Positions 9,143-18,213 of a stretch of 64,000 bases of DNA are shown piece by piece. This DNA is from Candidatus Nitrotoga sp. SPKER. GTDB lineage: Bacteria > Pseudomonadota > Gammaproteobacteria > Burkholderiales > Gallionellaceae. The stretch spans positions 62,001 through 126,000 of the forward strand of contig QFXG01000014.1 in assembly GCA_003402285.1 (NCBI GenBank). The letters are read 5' to 3'. How positions within the stretch are numbered: the stretch's first letter is position 1; the number at the start of each line of letters is the position of its first letter. The translations under genes were made by a program, and so were the position numbers. Below the pieces are notes generated by a model. The model had not been told where the DNA came from, made no database searches, and saw nothing but the letters and a program-made list of their open reading frames with translations.

Positions 9143-9167
9143 CAGTAGCTCACGCCATGAGCTACTG
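9143..9167 (+). terminator. Perfect stem-loop after the WYL gene
   Basis: CAGTAGCTCA at 9143-9152 and TGAGCTACTG at 9158-9167 form a perfect 10-bp stem with a five-base loop, starting 12 bases after the regulator stop codon. No uridine tract follows, so it could be a factor-assisted terminator, an RNA stabiliser or an operator between the regulator and the cas genes. Confidence 0.5.
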
Positions 9168-9215
9168 CCCCCACTATCATGGGTTCATCCAAATTAATTT
9201 AATAAGGAGAAACCC

Positions 9216-9311
9216 ATGTGGAAAGAATTCAAAATTGACCCAGATCGGCTGGTATTTTTTGGATGCATGTTCGGGGGAATTGTGTTGGCTGTTGTGAATT
9301 TGATGTATTGA
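9216..9311 (+). CDS. 31-residue putative membrane peptide upstream of cas3
   Basis: ATG at 9216 with a strong AAGGAG seven bases upstream opens a frame of 31 codons ending with TGA at 9309-9311. The product starts MWKEFKIDPDRLVFF and continues GCMFGGIVLAVVNLMY: a charged N-terminal dozen residues, then about 18 hydrophobic residues sufficient for one membrane helix. It lies between the WYL regulator and cas3 on the same strand, 58 bases before cas3. I recognise no family. The excellent binding site and amphipathic layout support translation. It could be a small accessory membrane protein of the locus, a leader peptide, or a passenger. Confidence 0.55.
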   Translation: MWKEFKIDPDRLVFFGCMFGGIVLAVVNLMY

Positions 9312-9369
9312 AAATTGTGGAAAGACAGACACCTTCTCTCGATGCAAGCCTTTATTAAGGACGGATGAA

Positions 9370-12132
9370 ATGAGCGAACCGAAATCATATTATCGTTATT
9401 GGGGCAAGGCACAACCATCCGAGGATGGTCAGGCAGCGTTTCACCTGTTGCCGTTTCATTGCCTAGATGTGTCAGCGGTCGGTATGACTTATCTTGAGCG
9501 GTCTTCTTTGCTTAAATCCTGCTGTGAATTGCTTAATTGTTCTAAACAGGCATTTTTATCATGGTCGGCTTTTTTGTTGGCGTTGCACGATTTGGGGAAA
9601 TTCAGCGAAGCATTCCAATCACAACGACCTGATTTAATTTTTGCGTTGCAAAAACGTGAACTGAACCCGACCAAAATATACAGCGAGCGGCATGACTCAT
9701 TGGGTTATTGGTTGTGGGATGAATACCTTGTTGACGAAATTCTGCTGAAAATAGACATCGATGATTCGCGTCAAACCCAGCGCAGTCTCAAGTGTTGGCT
9801 GTTAGCTGTGACCGGGCATCATGGTATGCCGCCCAAACCAAGTGGAAATGCAGATAATTTTTTCCGTAATGAAGACAAGCAAGCAGCCGCAGACTTTGTA
9901 CAAGCGATGGGCAAATTGTTGCTAACTGACGAAGCCAAGCATATTCCCACAAATGTGAACACGAAAGATTTTCAGCGTCTCAGTGAAATGATGTCGTGGT
10001 GGTTTGCGGGGATTACGGTGTTAGCCGACTGGCTCGGTTCAAATACTATTTTTTTCCCATATCAAAACCAGTCCACAGATTTGGAAAAATACTGGGAATA
10101 TGCACAAGCTCAAGCAACCAAAGCATTAGCTCAGTCAGGGGTTTATCCATCTACCATTGAAAATGGACTCTCTTTCAAAGATTTATTTCAGAAGATTCAA
10201 GAAGCATCACCATTGCAGCAATGGGCAGTGTCAGTGGAAATGCCACAAGCACCGCAAATCTACTTGCTGGAGGATGTAACAGGAGCAGGAAAAACTGAAG
10301 CCGCGATAATGTTAGCTTATCGCCTAATAGAGCAAGGTTTGGCGGAAGGTTTTTTTATTGGATTACCGACGATGGCGACTGCCAATGCCATGTACAAGCG
10401 TGTAGCAGAAGTCTATCAAAAACTCTTTACTGACAATGCCAATTTAGTATTGGCACACGGACATAAAAAACTGGTGGAAGAATTTGCAGCTACTATTTTC
10501 CCCTCAGACACACCAGAACAGGATGGTGCACAACTGGATGAGACCGCTTCAGCGCGTTGCAGTGCATGGCTGGCTGACCATAGCAAACGTGCATTATTAG
10601 CCTCAGCTGGAATAGGAACAATAGACCAGGCTCTGCTAGCTGTTTTGCACAGCAAGCATCAATCGCTTCGCTTATTAGGTTTGTTCAATAAGGTGCTGAT
10701 TGTTGATGAGGTACATGCTTGTGATGCTTATATGCAAGGCGTACTGGAAGTACTGCTGGAATTCCATGCACGCACTGGTGGCCCGGTAATTTTATTATCA
10801 GCCACGTTACCCAACCGTATGAAACAAGCCTTGCTCAACGCCTATGCCAAAGGTCGACATTCAGCCCTCGCGCCTACGTTACGATCAGATGCCTACCCAC
10901 TGGCAACAAGCTGGCACGATGGTCAAACTGTTTTGCTGGAAAATGCGCTGACCTCACGAGCCTGCGTTTCCCGCATAGTGCAAGTGCATTACGAAATCGA
11001 TGATGAAAAAGTTTTTGCGCACATTATTGCTGCGTTACAGCAAGGTCAATGTGTAGGATGGATACGCAATACCGTAGCAGATGCGATGGCCGCCTACGAA
11101 CGCATATCCCAAGCGATTTCCCCCGAAAAAATAACGCTATTTCATGCCCGCTTTGCCCTAAAAGATAGGCTGGACAAAGAAGAACAAGCGCTGTCATTTT
11201 TTGGCGAAGGCAGCAAACAACATGATCGGCAAGGACGTCTAATGATTGCCACACAGGTCGCCGAACAATCATTAGATGTAGATTTCGATGCGCTGATTAC
11301 CGACCTCGCACCAATAGACCGTATTTTGCAACGAGCAGGACGTTTGCAGCGTCATGTGCGCGATGCTCACGGCAATCGTTTACTTGCAACTGCTAAAGAT
11401 AAGCGGTCAGCACCATGCTTGTGGGTATATGCTCCCGTGTGGACAGATCAACCAAAGGCAGACTGGTACAGCACTGTATTCAACAAAGCCCAATATGTTT
11501 ATGGGCATCATGGTCAACTGTGGCTTACGGCAAAGGTGTTACAGAAAGGCAGCTTCACTATGCCAGCCGATGCCAGGTACATGATTGAATCCGTCTTTTC
11601 AGAAGCAGAAATACTGCCGGAATCTCTTTCTAAAAATGCTTTAAAAGCAGTAGGGCAAGATATGTCAGAAGCCAGTTTGGCGCAGCTAAACACGCTAAAA
11701 ATCGACGGTGGTTACAAGCGCGGCGAAATCGGTGACTGGTGGAGCGAAGCCAAAACCCCTTCTCGCTTGGGCGAAGAAACAATGGAAGTCATGCTGGCAA
11801 AGTGGGTTGATGGAAATTGGCAGCGTTGGGCGGAGGGTGTGTGGACATACAGCATGGTAAAAGTGGCATCCCGATTGTTGGCAAGGGTAGATACACCATC
11901 TGATCCAACACAAAAAGCAGCTTATGTGTATTTGCAACAGACCTTGCCCAGCCAAGGTAAATGGTGCGTTTTGCTGCCATTGATACAACGTGTGGATGGG
12001 ATATGGCAAGGGCAGGCATGGACTGCCGGAAATGAGCAATCAGGGAAAAAACCAGAGCTTCTGACATGGTTTTACGATGCGGATTTGGGTTTGCGAGTAG
12101 CAGAACCTCAAAATGGAGCGACAGTAGAATGA
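9370..12132 (+). CDS. cas3: Type I-E CRISPR helicase-nuclease Cas3
   Basis: Interference effector that is recruited to Cascade-bound R-loops, then nicks and degrades target DNA while translocating. The 920-residue protein has an N-terminal HD nuclease (LLALHDLGKFSEAF, His73-Asp74; later TGHHGMPPK) fused to a superfamily 2 helicase with Walker A EDVTGAGKTEAAIML near residue 300, the DEVH box IVDEVHACDAYM near 445, motif III LLSATLP and motif VI region DRILQRAGRLQRH. Length and HD-helicase order match Cas3 of E. coli type I-E. ATG at 9370 has AAGGACGG upstream. It overlaps cas8e by four bases (ATGA), so the whole operon is probably one transcript. Confidence 0.97.
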   Translation: MSEPKSYYRYWGKAQPSEDGQAAFHLLPFHCLDVSAVGMTYLERSSLLKSCCELLNCSKQAFLSWSAFLLALHDLGKFSEAFQSQRPDLIFALQKRELNPTKIYSERHDSLGYWLWDEYLVDEILLKIDIDDSRQTQRSLKCWLLAVTGHHGMPPKPSGNADNFFRNEDKQAAADFVQAMGKLLLTDEAKHIPTNVNTKDFQRLSEMMSWWFAGITVLADWLGSNTIFFPYQNQSTDLEKYWEYAQAQATKALAQSGVYPSTIENGLSFKDLFQKIQEASPLQQWAVSVEMPQAPQIYLLEDVTGAGKTEAAIMLAYRLIEQGLAEGFFIGLPTMATANAMYKRVAEVYQKLFTDNANLVLAHGHKKLVEEFAATIFPSDTPEQDGAQLDETASARCSAWLADHSKRALLASAGIGTIDQALLAVLHSKHQSLRLLGLFNKVLIVDEVHACDAYMQGVLEVLLEFHARTGGPVILLSATLPNRMKQALLNAYAKGRHSALAPTLRSDAYPLATSWHDGQTVLLENALTSRACVSRIVQVHYEIDDEKVFAHIIAALQQGQCVGWIRNTVADAMAAYERISQAISPEKITLFHARFALKDRLDKEEQALSFFGEGSKQHDRQGRLMIATQVAEQSLDVDFDALITDLAPIDRILQRAGRLQRHVRDAHGNRLLATAKDKRSAPCLWVYAPVWTDQPKADWYSTVFNKAQYVYGHHGQLWLTAKVLQKGSFTMPADARYMIESVFSEAEILPESLSKNALKAVGQDMSEASLAQLNTLKIDGGYKRGEIGDWWSEAKTPSRLGEETMEVMLAKWVDGNWQRWAEGVWTYSMVKVASRLLARVDTPSDPTQKAAYVYLQQTLPSQGKWCVLLPLIQRVDGIWQGQAWTAGNEQSGKKPELLTWFYDADLGLRVAEPQNGATVE

Positions 12133-13814
12133 ATTTATTGGAAGAAAAATGGTTACCCGTTCGCCGCAACACCGGGCAAGTGGACTGGATCACACCGCAC
12201 CAAATTACCGAGCCGGATATTGTGGCGTTTGCAGCTAGCCGAGCCGACTTCAACGGTGTGTTGGCGCAAATGATGATTGGCTTGTTGCAAACGACGACCC
12301 CAATTGATGACGAAGACGACTGGGAAGGCCTATTAGATACACCACCTACTGCCGAAGACCTGCAAAAATGGTTTGTACCAACTGCCGAGGCATTCGTGCT
12401 GGATGGTGATAGCGCTCGATTCATGCAGGATTTCAGCCTAACCACAGCAGAAGGTGCGGAATGCACGATTGATGCGCTATTAATCGACTCTGCGGGTGGT
12501 TCGGCGATTGACAAGAACACCGATCATTTCGTCAAACGCGACACCGTAAAAGCGATGTGTCCGCATTGCGTGACGACGGCATTATTTACCTTACAAACGA
12601 ATGCACCCGCTGGCGGTGCGGGACATCGCACCAGTTTGCGGGGCGGTGGCCCATTGACTACGTTGTTAGTTGCCACGCCATCACGTAGCTTATGGCAAGA
12701 TTTGTGGCTCAACGTAAAACCACAACGCATTTTCTTGCAGCAAGGCGGCGATGCAAGAAAGTCTGCAAAGTACTTTACCTTTCCTTGGCTAGCCGAGATT
12801 ACCCAGATTCAACCAGTCGGTGGCGAAACACAACCACTGCAAGTGCATCCGCACCATGTATTTTGGGCTATGCCGCGTCGTATCCGCGTTGACTTTACGG
12901 ATGTGCAAACCGGGGTGTGCGATATTTGCAAACGCGATTCGACACAGCTGCTGCATCGTTATGTCACCAAGCCGCAAGGCTTGAATTATAAAGGCGTGTG
13001 GCGACATCCGTTTTCTCCCTACTACGAAACAAAAGAAGGCTGGTTGCCTGTGCATCCTCAACCGGGAGGTTTTAGCTATAAAAACTGGCTGGCCTGGGTG
13101 CTGGGGGTTAAGCAAGGGAAAAAATCAGTTCAAGCCGCTGGGGTTGTAGATTACTTTTTGCAAGCGCGAAAAAAATATCAGAAATCAGGCCAGTTCAGGC
13201 TATGGGTGTTTGGCTATGACATGGACAATATGAAACCCCGTTGCTGGTACGAAACCACCTTCCCTTTGTATAGCTTGGCAGAAGCAGCACGGTCTACCCA
13301 GACGCAGATTCAAAATTTGATCGCCGACAGAATTGAAGCATCAGAGCAAGCCGTCTTTTATTTGCGACAGGCCGTCAAACAAGCATGGTTTGGTGAGAAT
13401 GATTTGCGCGGCGATTTGAGCTTTGTTGATAAAGCGTTTTGGGACAACACGGAACCCGATTTTTATCAGCAGCTAAACAACTTAATGAAACAGGCTCGCA
13501 CCGAGGCAAACATTGACATGGATGATGCCAATTTCATCATTGCCTTGGGCGAAACGTGGCACAAAGTTTTAATCAAATGCGCGACCAAGCTGTTCGATGT
13601 GGATATTGTCGGGGCAGGCTCTATCGGCCAGCAAGACCCACGCCGTATTGCCGAGGCCTATAACAGTCTGCAAAGAAATATGCGCGGCGATGCGATAAAA
13701 ACGATCTTGCGTTTGCCCGTGACTGAGAAAAAAAGCAAGCCTGGCACAAAAGGTAAGAACGCCAAATCAACCGCCGAGCCATCAATTCAAACATCAATGC
13801 AGAGGGAAGAATAA
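12129..13814 (+). CDS. cas8e: Cascade large subunit Cas8e (Cse1/CasA)
   Basis: Large subunit of the type I-E Cascade complex that recognises the PAM, helps open the target and recruits Cas3. The protein of 561 residues begins MNLLEEKWLPVRRNTGQVDWITP, the typical Cse1 N-terminus. It contains the family block MCPHCVTTALFTLQTNAPAGGAGHRTSLRGG and a second Cys pair, VCDICKRD, that could bind zinc. The ATG at 12129 overlaps the cas3 stop as ATGA, deciding against the longer open frame from 12066. A basic C-terminal tail rich in Lys and Ser follows the four-helix bundle. Confidence 0.95.
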   Translation: MNLLEEKWLPVRRNTGQVDWITPHQITEPDIVAFAASRADFNGVLAQMMIGLLQTTTPIDDEDDWEGLLDTPPTAEDLQKWFVPTAEAFVLDGDSARFMQDFSLTTAEGAECTIDALLIDSAGGSAIDKNTDHFVKRDTVKAMCPHCVTTALFTLQTNAPAGGAGHRTSLRGGGPLTTLLVATPSRSLWQDLWLNVKPQRIFLQQGGDARKSAKYFTFPWLAEITQIQPVGGETQPLQVHPHHVFWAMPRRIRVDFTDVQTGVCDICKRDSTQLLHRYVTKPQGLNYKGVWRHPFSPYYETKEGWLPVHPQPGGFSYKNWLAWVLGVKQGKKSVQAAGVVDYFLQARKKYQKSGQFRLWVFGYDMDNMKPRCWYETTFPLYSLAEAARSTQTQIQNLIADRIEASEQAVFYLRQAVKQAWFGENDLRGDLSFVDKAFWDNTEPDFYQQLNNLMKQARTEANIDMDDANFIIALGETWHKVLIKCATKLFDVDIVGAGSIGQQDPRRIAEAYNSLQRNMRGDAIKTILRLPVTEKKSKPGTKGKNAKSTAEPSIQTSMQREE

Positions 13815-14323
13815 TGGAAGAGAAAAAATCAACACCTGTCGATGTCCTTTTTGCAAAACCGTTATTTCAATGGTGGCAAGGGTTAGAAGAAGACCGTGCC
13901 AGCCGCGCAGTATTGCGACGATGTGCAACACTCGATGCGGTCACGTTAAGTGATGCTTACCAGCTTTTTTATCGTTATATGCTGACTTGCGGCTGGCCAG
14001 AAGATGCCAGTGAATGGCAAAGAGATAAATTGGCCGCCATCGCCGGATTGTTGGCACACGTCAAAACTGACGACACGCAACGCTTGCCCATCAAAATGTC
14101 TGAATTAACAGGTGACAGGCCTTTGGTGTCAGAACTCCGCTTTCGTGATTTGCTAAAAGTCGAAACCACCGATGATTTGTTCATCAGCTTGCGTCGCGCT
14201 TTACCCTTGATGGGATATCAGGCCAGCATTGAGCAACTGGCACACGATGTTTATTGGTGGAATGACGACACCAGAAAAAAATGGGCTTACAGCTATCGTT
14301 GGCCTACCAAGCCTTCAGCCTAA
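13814..14323 (+). CDS. cse2: Cascade small subunit Cse2 (CasB)
   Basis: Small helical subunit present in two copies in type I-E Cascade, where it stabilises the displaced DNA strand. The 169-residue product carries FQWWQGLEEDRASRAVLRRCATLDAV, the basic helix typical of Cse2, and ends VYWWNDDTRKKWAYSYRW, a well-conserved C-terminal block. Its ATG shares the last base of the cas8e stop codon (TAATG), indicating translational coupling. Confidence 0.94.
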   Translation: MEEKKSTPVDVLFAKPLFQWWQGLEEDRASRAVLRRCATLDAVTLSDAYQLFYRYMLTCGWPEDASEWQRDKLAAIAGLLAHVKTDDTQRLPIKMSELTGDRPLVSELRFRDLLKVETTDDLFISLRRALPLMGYQASIEQLAHDVYWWNDDTRKKWAYSYRWPTKPSA

Positions 14324-14366
14324 ACTTCCTACCAAACCATTTACAAAAATATTCAAGGAGAAAACC

Positions 14367-15437
14367 ATGTCCCGCTTTATTCAATTACATATTCTGACCA
14401 GCTACCCACCCTCAAATCTGAATCGCGATGATACCGGTCGCCCGAAAACAGCCGTGATTGGCGATTGCACGCGCTTGCGTATTTCTTCGCAAAGCTTGAA
14501 ACGGGCTTGGCGTACTTCTGATATTTTTGAGTCCGCGCTGAAAGGTCATATTGGCATACGCACCAAAGAGATGGGGATAAATATTTATCAATCGCTAACC
14601 AAACAAGGTGTCAATGAAAAAAATGCGCGTGAATGGGCAAAAGCAATTGCCAGTCAGTTTGGCAAATTGAAATCTGATAAAAAAGCCGAAAATAACGAAG
14701 ATTTGCACGTTGAGCAATTGGTACATTTCAGTCCTGAAGAAGAAAAAGCGATTGCTGATTTGGTAACTCAATTAGTAGCATCAGCCGCTGCGCCCACAGA
14801 GGATAACCTGAAGCTGCTGCGAAAGCAGCACACCGCAGTGGATATTGCAATGTTTGGCCGAATGCTGGCTTCATCACCCTCCTTTAATACAGAAGCTGCC
14901 ATACAAGTAGCTCATGCCATTACCGTGCATAAGGCCGCCATAGAAGATGATTATTTTATTGCCGTTGATGATCTCAATACTGGCGAAGAAGATAAAGGTG
15001 CCGCGCATATCGGCGAACTTGGTTTTGGTGCGGGTGTTTTTTATTTGTATATCTGCATTGACCGTGAACTGTTGCAGGCAAATTTGGGGGGCGATGCCGA
15101 ATTGACACAAAAAACCTTGACTGCTTTCGTGCAAGCAGTCACCAAAGTATCGCCCACTGGCAAACAAAATAGTTTTGCTTCGCGCGCTTATGCGGGTTTT
15201 GTGCTGGCAGAAAAAGGCGATCAACAGCCACGCAGCTTGGCCCAAGCTTTTCTCAAACCAATAAAACCCAATCCAGAAAAAGGTGAGGACACCATGACTC
15301 GCGCCATCAAAGAATTAACCAAACGCCGCGACAATTTCAACACGGTATATGGTGATTGCGCCGACATCAGCACGCAATTTAATATTGAAACGGGTGAAGG
15401 TAGCCTAAGTGCTATAGCCGCATTTATAGCGGAATAG
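14367..15437 (+). CDS. cas7e: Cascade backbone subunit Cas7e (Cse4/CasC)
   Basis: RNA-binding backbone protein, six copies of which coat the crRNA spacer in Cascade. The 356-residue protein begins MSRFIQLHILTSYPPSNLNRDDTGRPKTAVIGD and has the conserved LRISSQSLKRAWRTSDIF, followed by the thumb and palm region DIAMFGRMLASSPSFNTEAAIQVAHAIT. ATG at 14367 has AAGGAG six to eight bases upstream, which decides the start against an open frame running into cse2. A 43-base gap separates it from cse2. Confidence 0.96.
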   Translation: MSRFIQLHILTSYPPSNLNRDDTGRPKTAVIGDCTRLRISSQSLKRAWRTSDIFESALKGHIGIRTKEMGINIYQSLTKQGVNEKNAREWAKAIASQFGKLKSDKKAENNEDLHVEQLVHFSPEEEKAIADLVTQLVASAAAPTEDNLKLLRKQHTAVDIAMFGRMLASSPSFNTEAAIQVAHAITVHKAAIEDDYFIAVDDLNTGEEDKGAAHIGELGFGAGVFYLYICIDRELLQANLGGDAELTQKTLTAFVQAVTKVSPTGKQNSFASRAYAGFVLAEKGDQQPRSLAQAFLKPIKPNPEKGEDTMTRAIKELTKRRDNFNTVYGDCADISTQFNIETGEGSLSAIAAFIAE

Positions 15438-15442
15438 CGGCC

Positions 15443-16207
15443 ATGGAAACATTGATTTTTCAACTACAAGCGCCCTTGTCTTCCTGGGGCGAAGTGGCCG
15501 TAGGCGAGTATCGCCCCAGTGCAGAATATCCAAGCCAGTCCGCCATACAAGGTTTGTTGGGTGCTGCATTGGGCATAAATCGTAACGATGATGCGGCACA
15601 AACGGCATTACGCACTGGTTATCGCTTGGCAGTCGGTGTATTGAGTCAGGGGCGGTTGTTGCGCGATTTCCATACCGCGCAAGTACCCAGTCGCACTGAT
15701 CTAAAAATGCGTCCACACGCCACGCGACGAGACGAATTGTCATTGCCAAAACAAAAGCTAAACACCATTTTGTCGAGCCGTGATTATCGGCAGGATGCTA
15801 CCGCTTTAGTAGCGGTACAAACGGTCGCGAACGCACCTTATTCATTAACGCAATTAACCAACGCATTGAAGAAACCCAAATTTGTGCTGTATCTAGGGCG
15901 TAAGTCTTGCCCTGTTGCTGCGCCTTTACATCCCCGTGTCTTAAACGCAGAAACCATCAACACGGCATTTGCGGATTACCAACAACAATTGGCTAAGTTG
16001 TGGCAACAGCAATTGCCGAAACATATCGAGCCAATTAATTTGAGCGTTCAGAAAATTGCCTGGGGTGATGATTTTGGTGCAAATGATTTATCTGTCGTAG
16101 GTGTGCAACGGGACTTAAGCATTACCCGTAAAGATCAAGTGATTACTCGCCAAGGCTGGCAGTTTGCTGACCGCAACGAACATATCGCTTTGCTAATGAA
16201 GGGATAA
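15443..16207 (+). CDS. cas5e: Cascade subunit Cas5e (CasD)
   Basis: Cascade subunit that caps the 5-prime handle of the crRNA. The 254-residue product starts METLIFQLQAPLSSWGEVAVGEYRPSAEYPSQSAIQGLLGAALG, the RAMP-fold N-terminus diagnostic of Cas5e, and contains RDFHTAQVP and a C-terminal VGVQRDLSITRKDQVITRQGWQFADR. It starts five bases after cas7e and ends five bases before cas6e. Confidence 0.95.
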   Translation: METLIFQLQAPLSSWGEVAVGEYRPSAEYPSQSAIQGLLGAALGINRNDDAAQTALRTGYRLAVGVLSQGRLLRDFHTAQVPSRTDLKMRPHATRRDELSLPKQKLNTILSSRDYRQDATALVAVQTVANAPYSLTQLTNALKKPKFVLYLGRKSCPVAAPLHPRVLNAETINTAFADYQQQLAKLWQQQLPKHIEPINLSVQKIAWGDDFGANDLSVVGVQRDLSITRKDQVITRQGWQFADRNEHIALLMKG

Positions 16208-16212
16208 ACATC

Positions 16213-16914
16213 ATGTTTTTTAGTGTGATTACTCCGGAAGAACGCCTGTTGCGACAAGCCGCGCATGAACTAGCACAATCGCCCTATGCCGAACATCAAT
16301 GGTTGTGGAAATTTTTTCCCAGCAGTGCAGATCAAACACGCGATTTTATTTTTCGTCGCCATGAGCTTGAACAGATACCACGTTTTTATGTGGTGTCAAA
16401 ACGCCCACCCACAGCATTTAGCGAGGCATGGCAAGTACAAAGCCGAAGCTATGTTCCGCAATTGCTAGAAGGCCAGCGTTTGTCCTTCCAGCTTTGCGCC
16501 AATCCGGTGGTGACCAGAAAAAACGACGCCGGAAAATCCCAACGGCATGATGTTGTGATGCAAGCAAAAAAACAGCTTTTGACTGAGCGTGGATTGAACT
16601 TTGATGCGAAATGGAAGGAATGGCCAAACGAAGATGATAAGCCTGTGTTGTACGAGCTGGTGCAGAAGTATTGCATCGATTGGTTGCAGTCGCGCGCCGG
16701 CAATCATGGTTTTAAGGTGATAGCAGCCAGCGTTGACGCCTATCAGCAAAATAAAACAGGCAAGCGCGATATTCGATTCAGTACCGTGGACTTTTCAGGT
16801 GAGCTATTTATCACCGATCCAAAATTATTCCAGCAAACGCTATTTAATGGTCTAGGCCATGCCAAGGCGTTTGGGTGTGGTTTGCTACTGGTGAAAAGAA
16901 TAGAAACCGAATGA
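16213..16914 (+). CDS. cas6e: CRISPR RNA endonuclease Cas6e (CasE)
   Basis: Endoribonuclease that cuts the pre-crRNA at the base of each repeat hairpin and stays bound to the product within Cascade. The 233-residue protein has YAEHQWLWKFFPSSADQTRDFIFR near the N-terminus; His28 aligns with the catalytic His of E. coli Cas6e. The C-terminal glycine-rich loop GLGHAKAFGCGLLLVKRI is present. It is tightly placed between cas5e and cas1e (3-base gap). Confidence 0.95.
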   Translation: MFFSVITPEERLLRQAAHELAQSPYAEHQWLWKFFPSSADQTRDFIFRRHELEQIPRFYVVSKRPPTAFSEAWQVQSRSYVPQLLEGQRLSFQLCANPVVTRKNDAGKSQRHDVVMQAKKQLLTERGLNFDAKWKEWPNEDDKPVLYELVQKYCIDWLQSRAGNHGFKVIAASVDAYQQNKTGKRDIRFSTVDFSGELFITDPKLFQQTLFNGLGHAKAFGCGLLLVKRIETE

Positions 16915-16917
16915 CAT

Positions 16918-18106
<1,189 letters not shown>

Positions 18107-18213
18107 TCTTACGCAGGAGCATGGCCGTTCTTTAACAAGCTAAATTGATGTAAAAATTCGGTAGAATATTGAATCAGTATATAAACATTAATAATCAATT
18201 TATTATATTTAGT
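18107..18213 (+). promoter_or_regulatory. CRISPR leader
   Basis: The 107-base AT-rich segment between the cas2 stop and the first repeat is the expected position of a type I-E leader, which carries the array promoter and recruits Cas1-Cas2 to the first repeat. It contains a consensus IHF site at 18193-18205. No strong minus 35 and minus 10 pair is obvious. Confidence 0.75.
18193..18205 (+). promoter_or_regulatory. Consensus IHF binding site in the CRISPR leader
   Basis: AATCAATTTATTA matches the IHF consensus WATCAANNNNTTR at every defined position and ends eight bases before the first repeat. In E. coli type I-E, IHF bends the leader at about 9-35 bases upstream of the first repeat so that Cas1-Cas2 can integrate spacers there. 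Position and sequence agree with that role. Confidence 0.7.

Noticed and set aside
12066-12128. Longer N-terminus for Cas8e
   Set aside because: It would lie within cas3 and the family N-terminus MNLLEEKWLPV starts at 12129 with an ATGA overlap.
11789-12520. A 243-codon minus-strand frame spanning the cas3-cas8e junction
   Set aside because: It runs antisense through two well-supported cas genes and has no recognisable domain.
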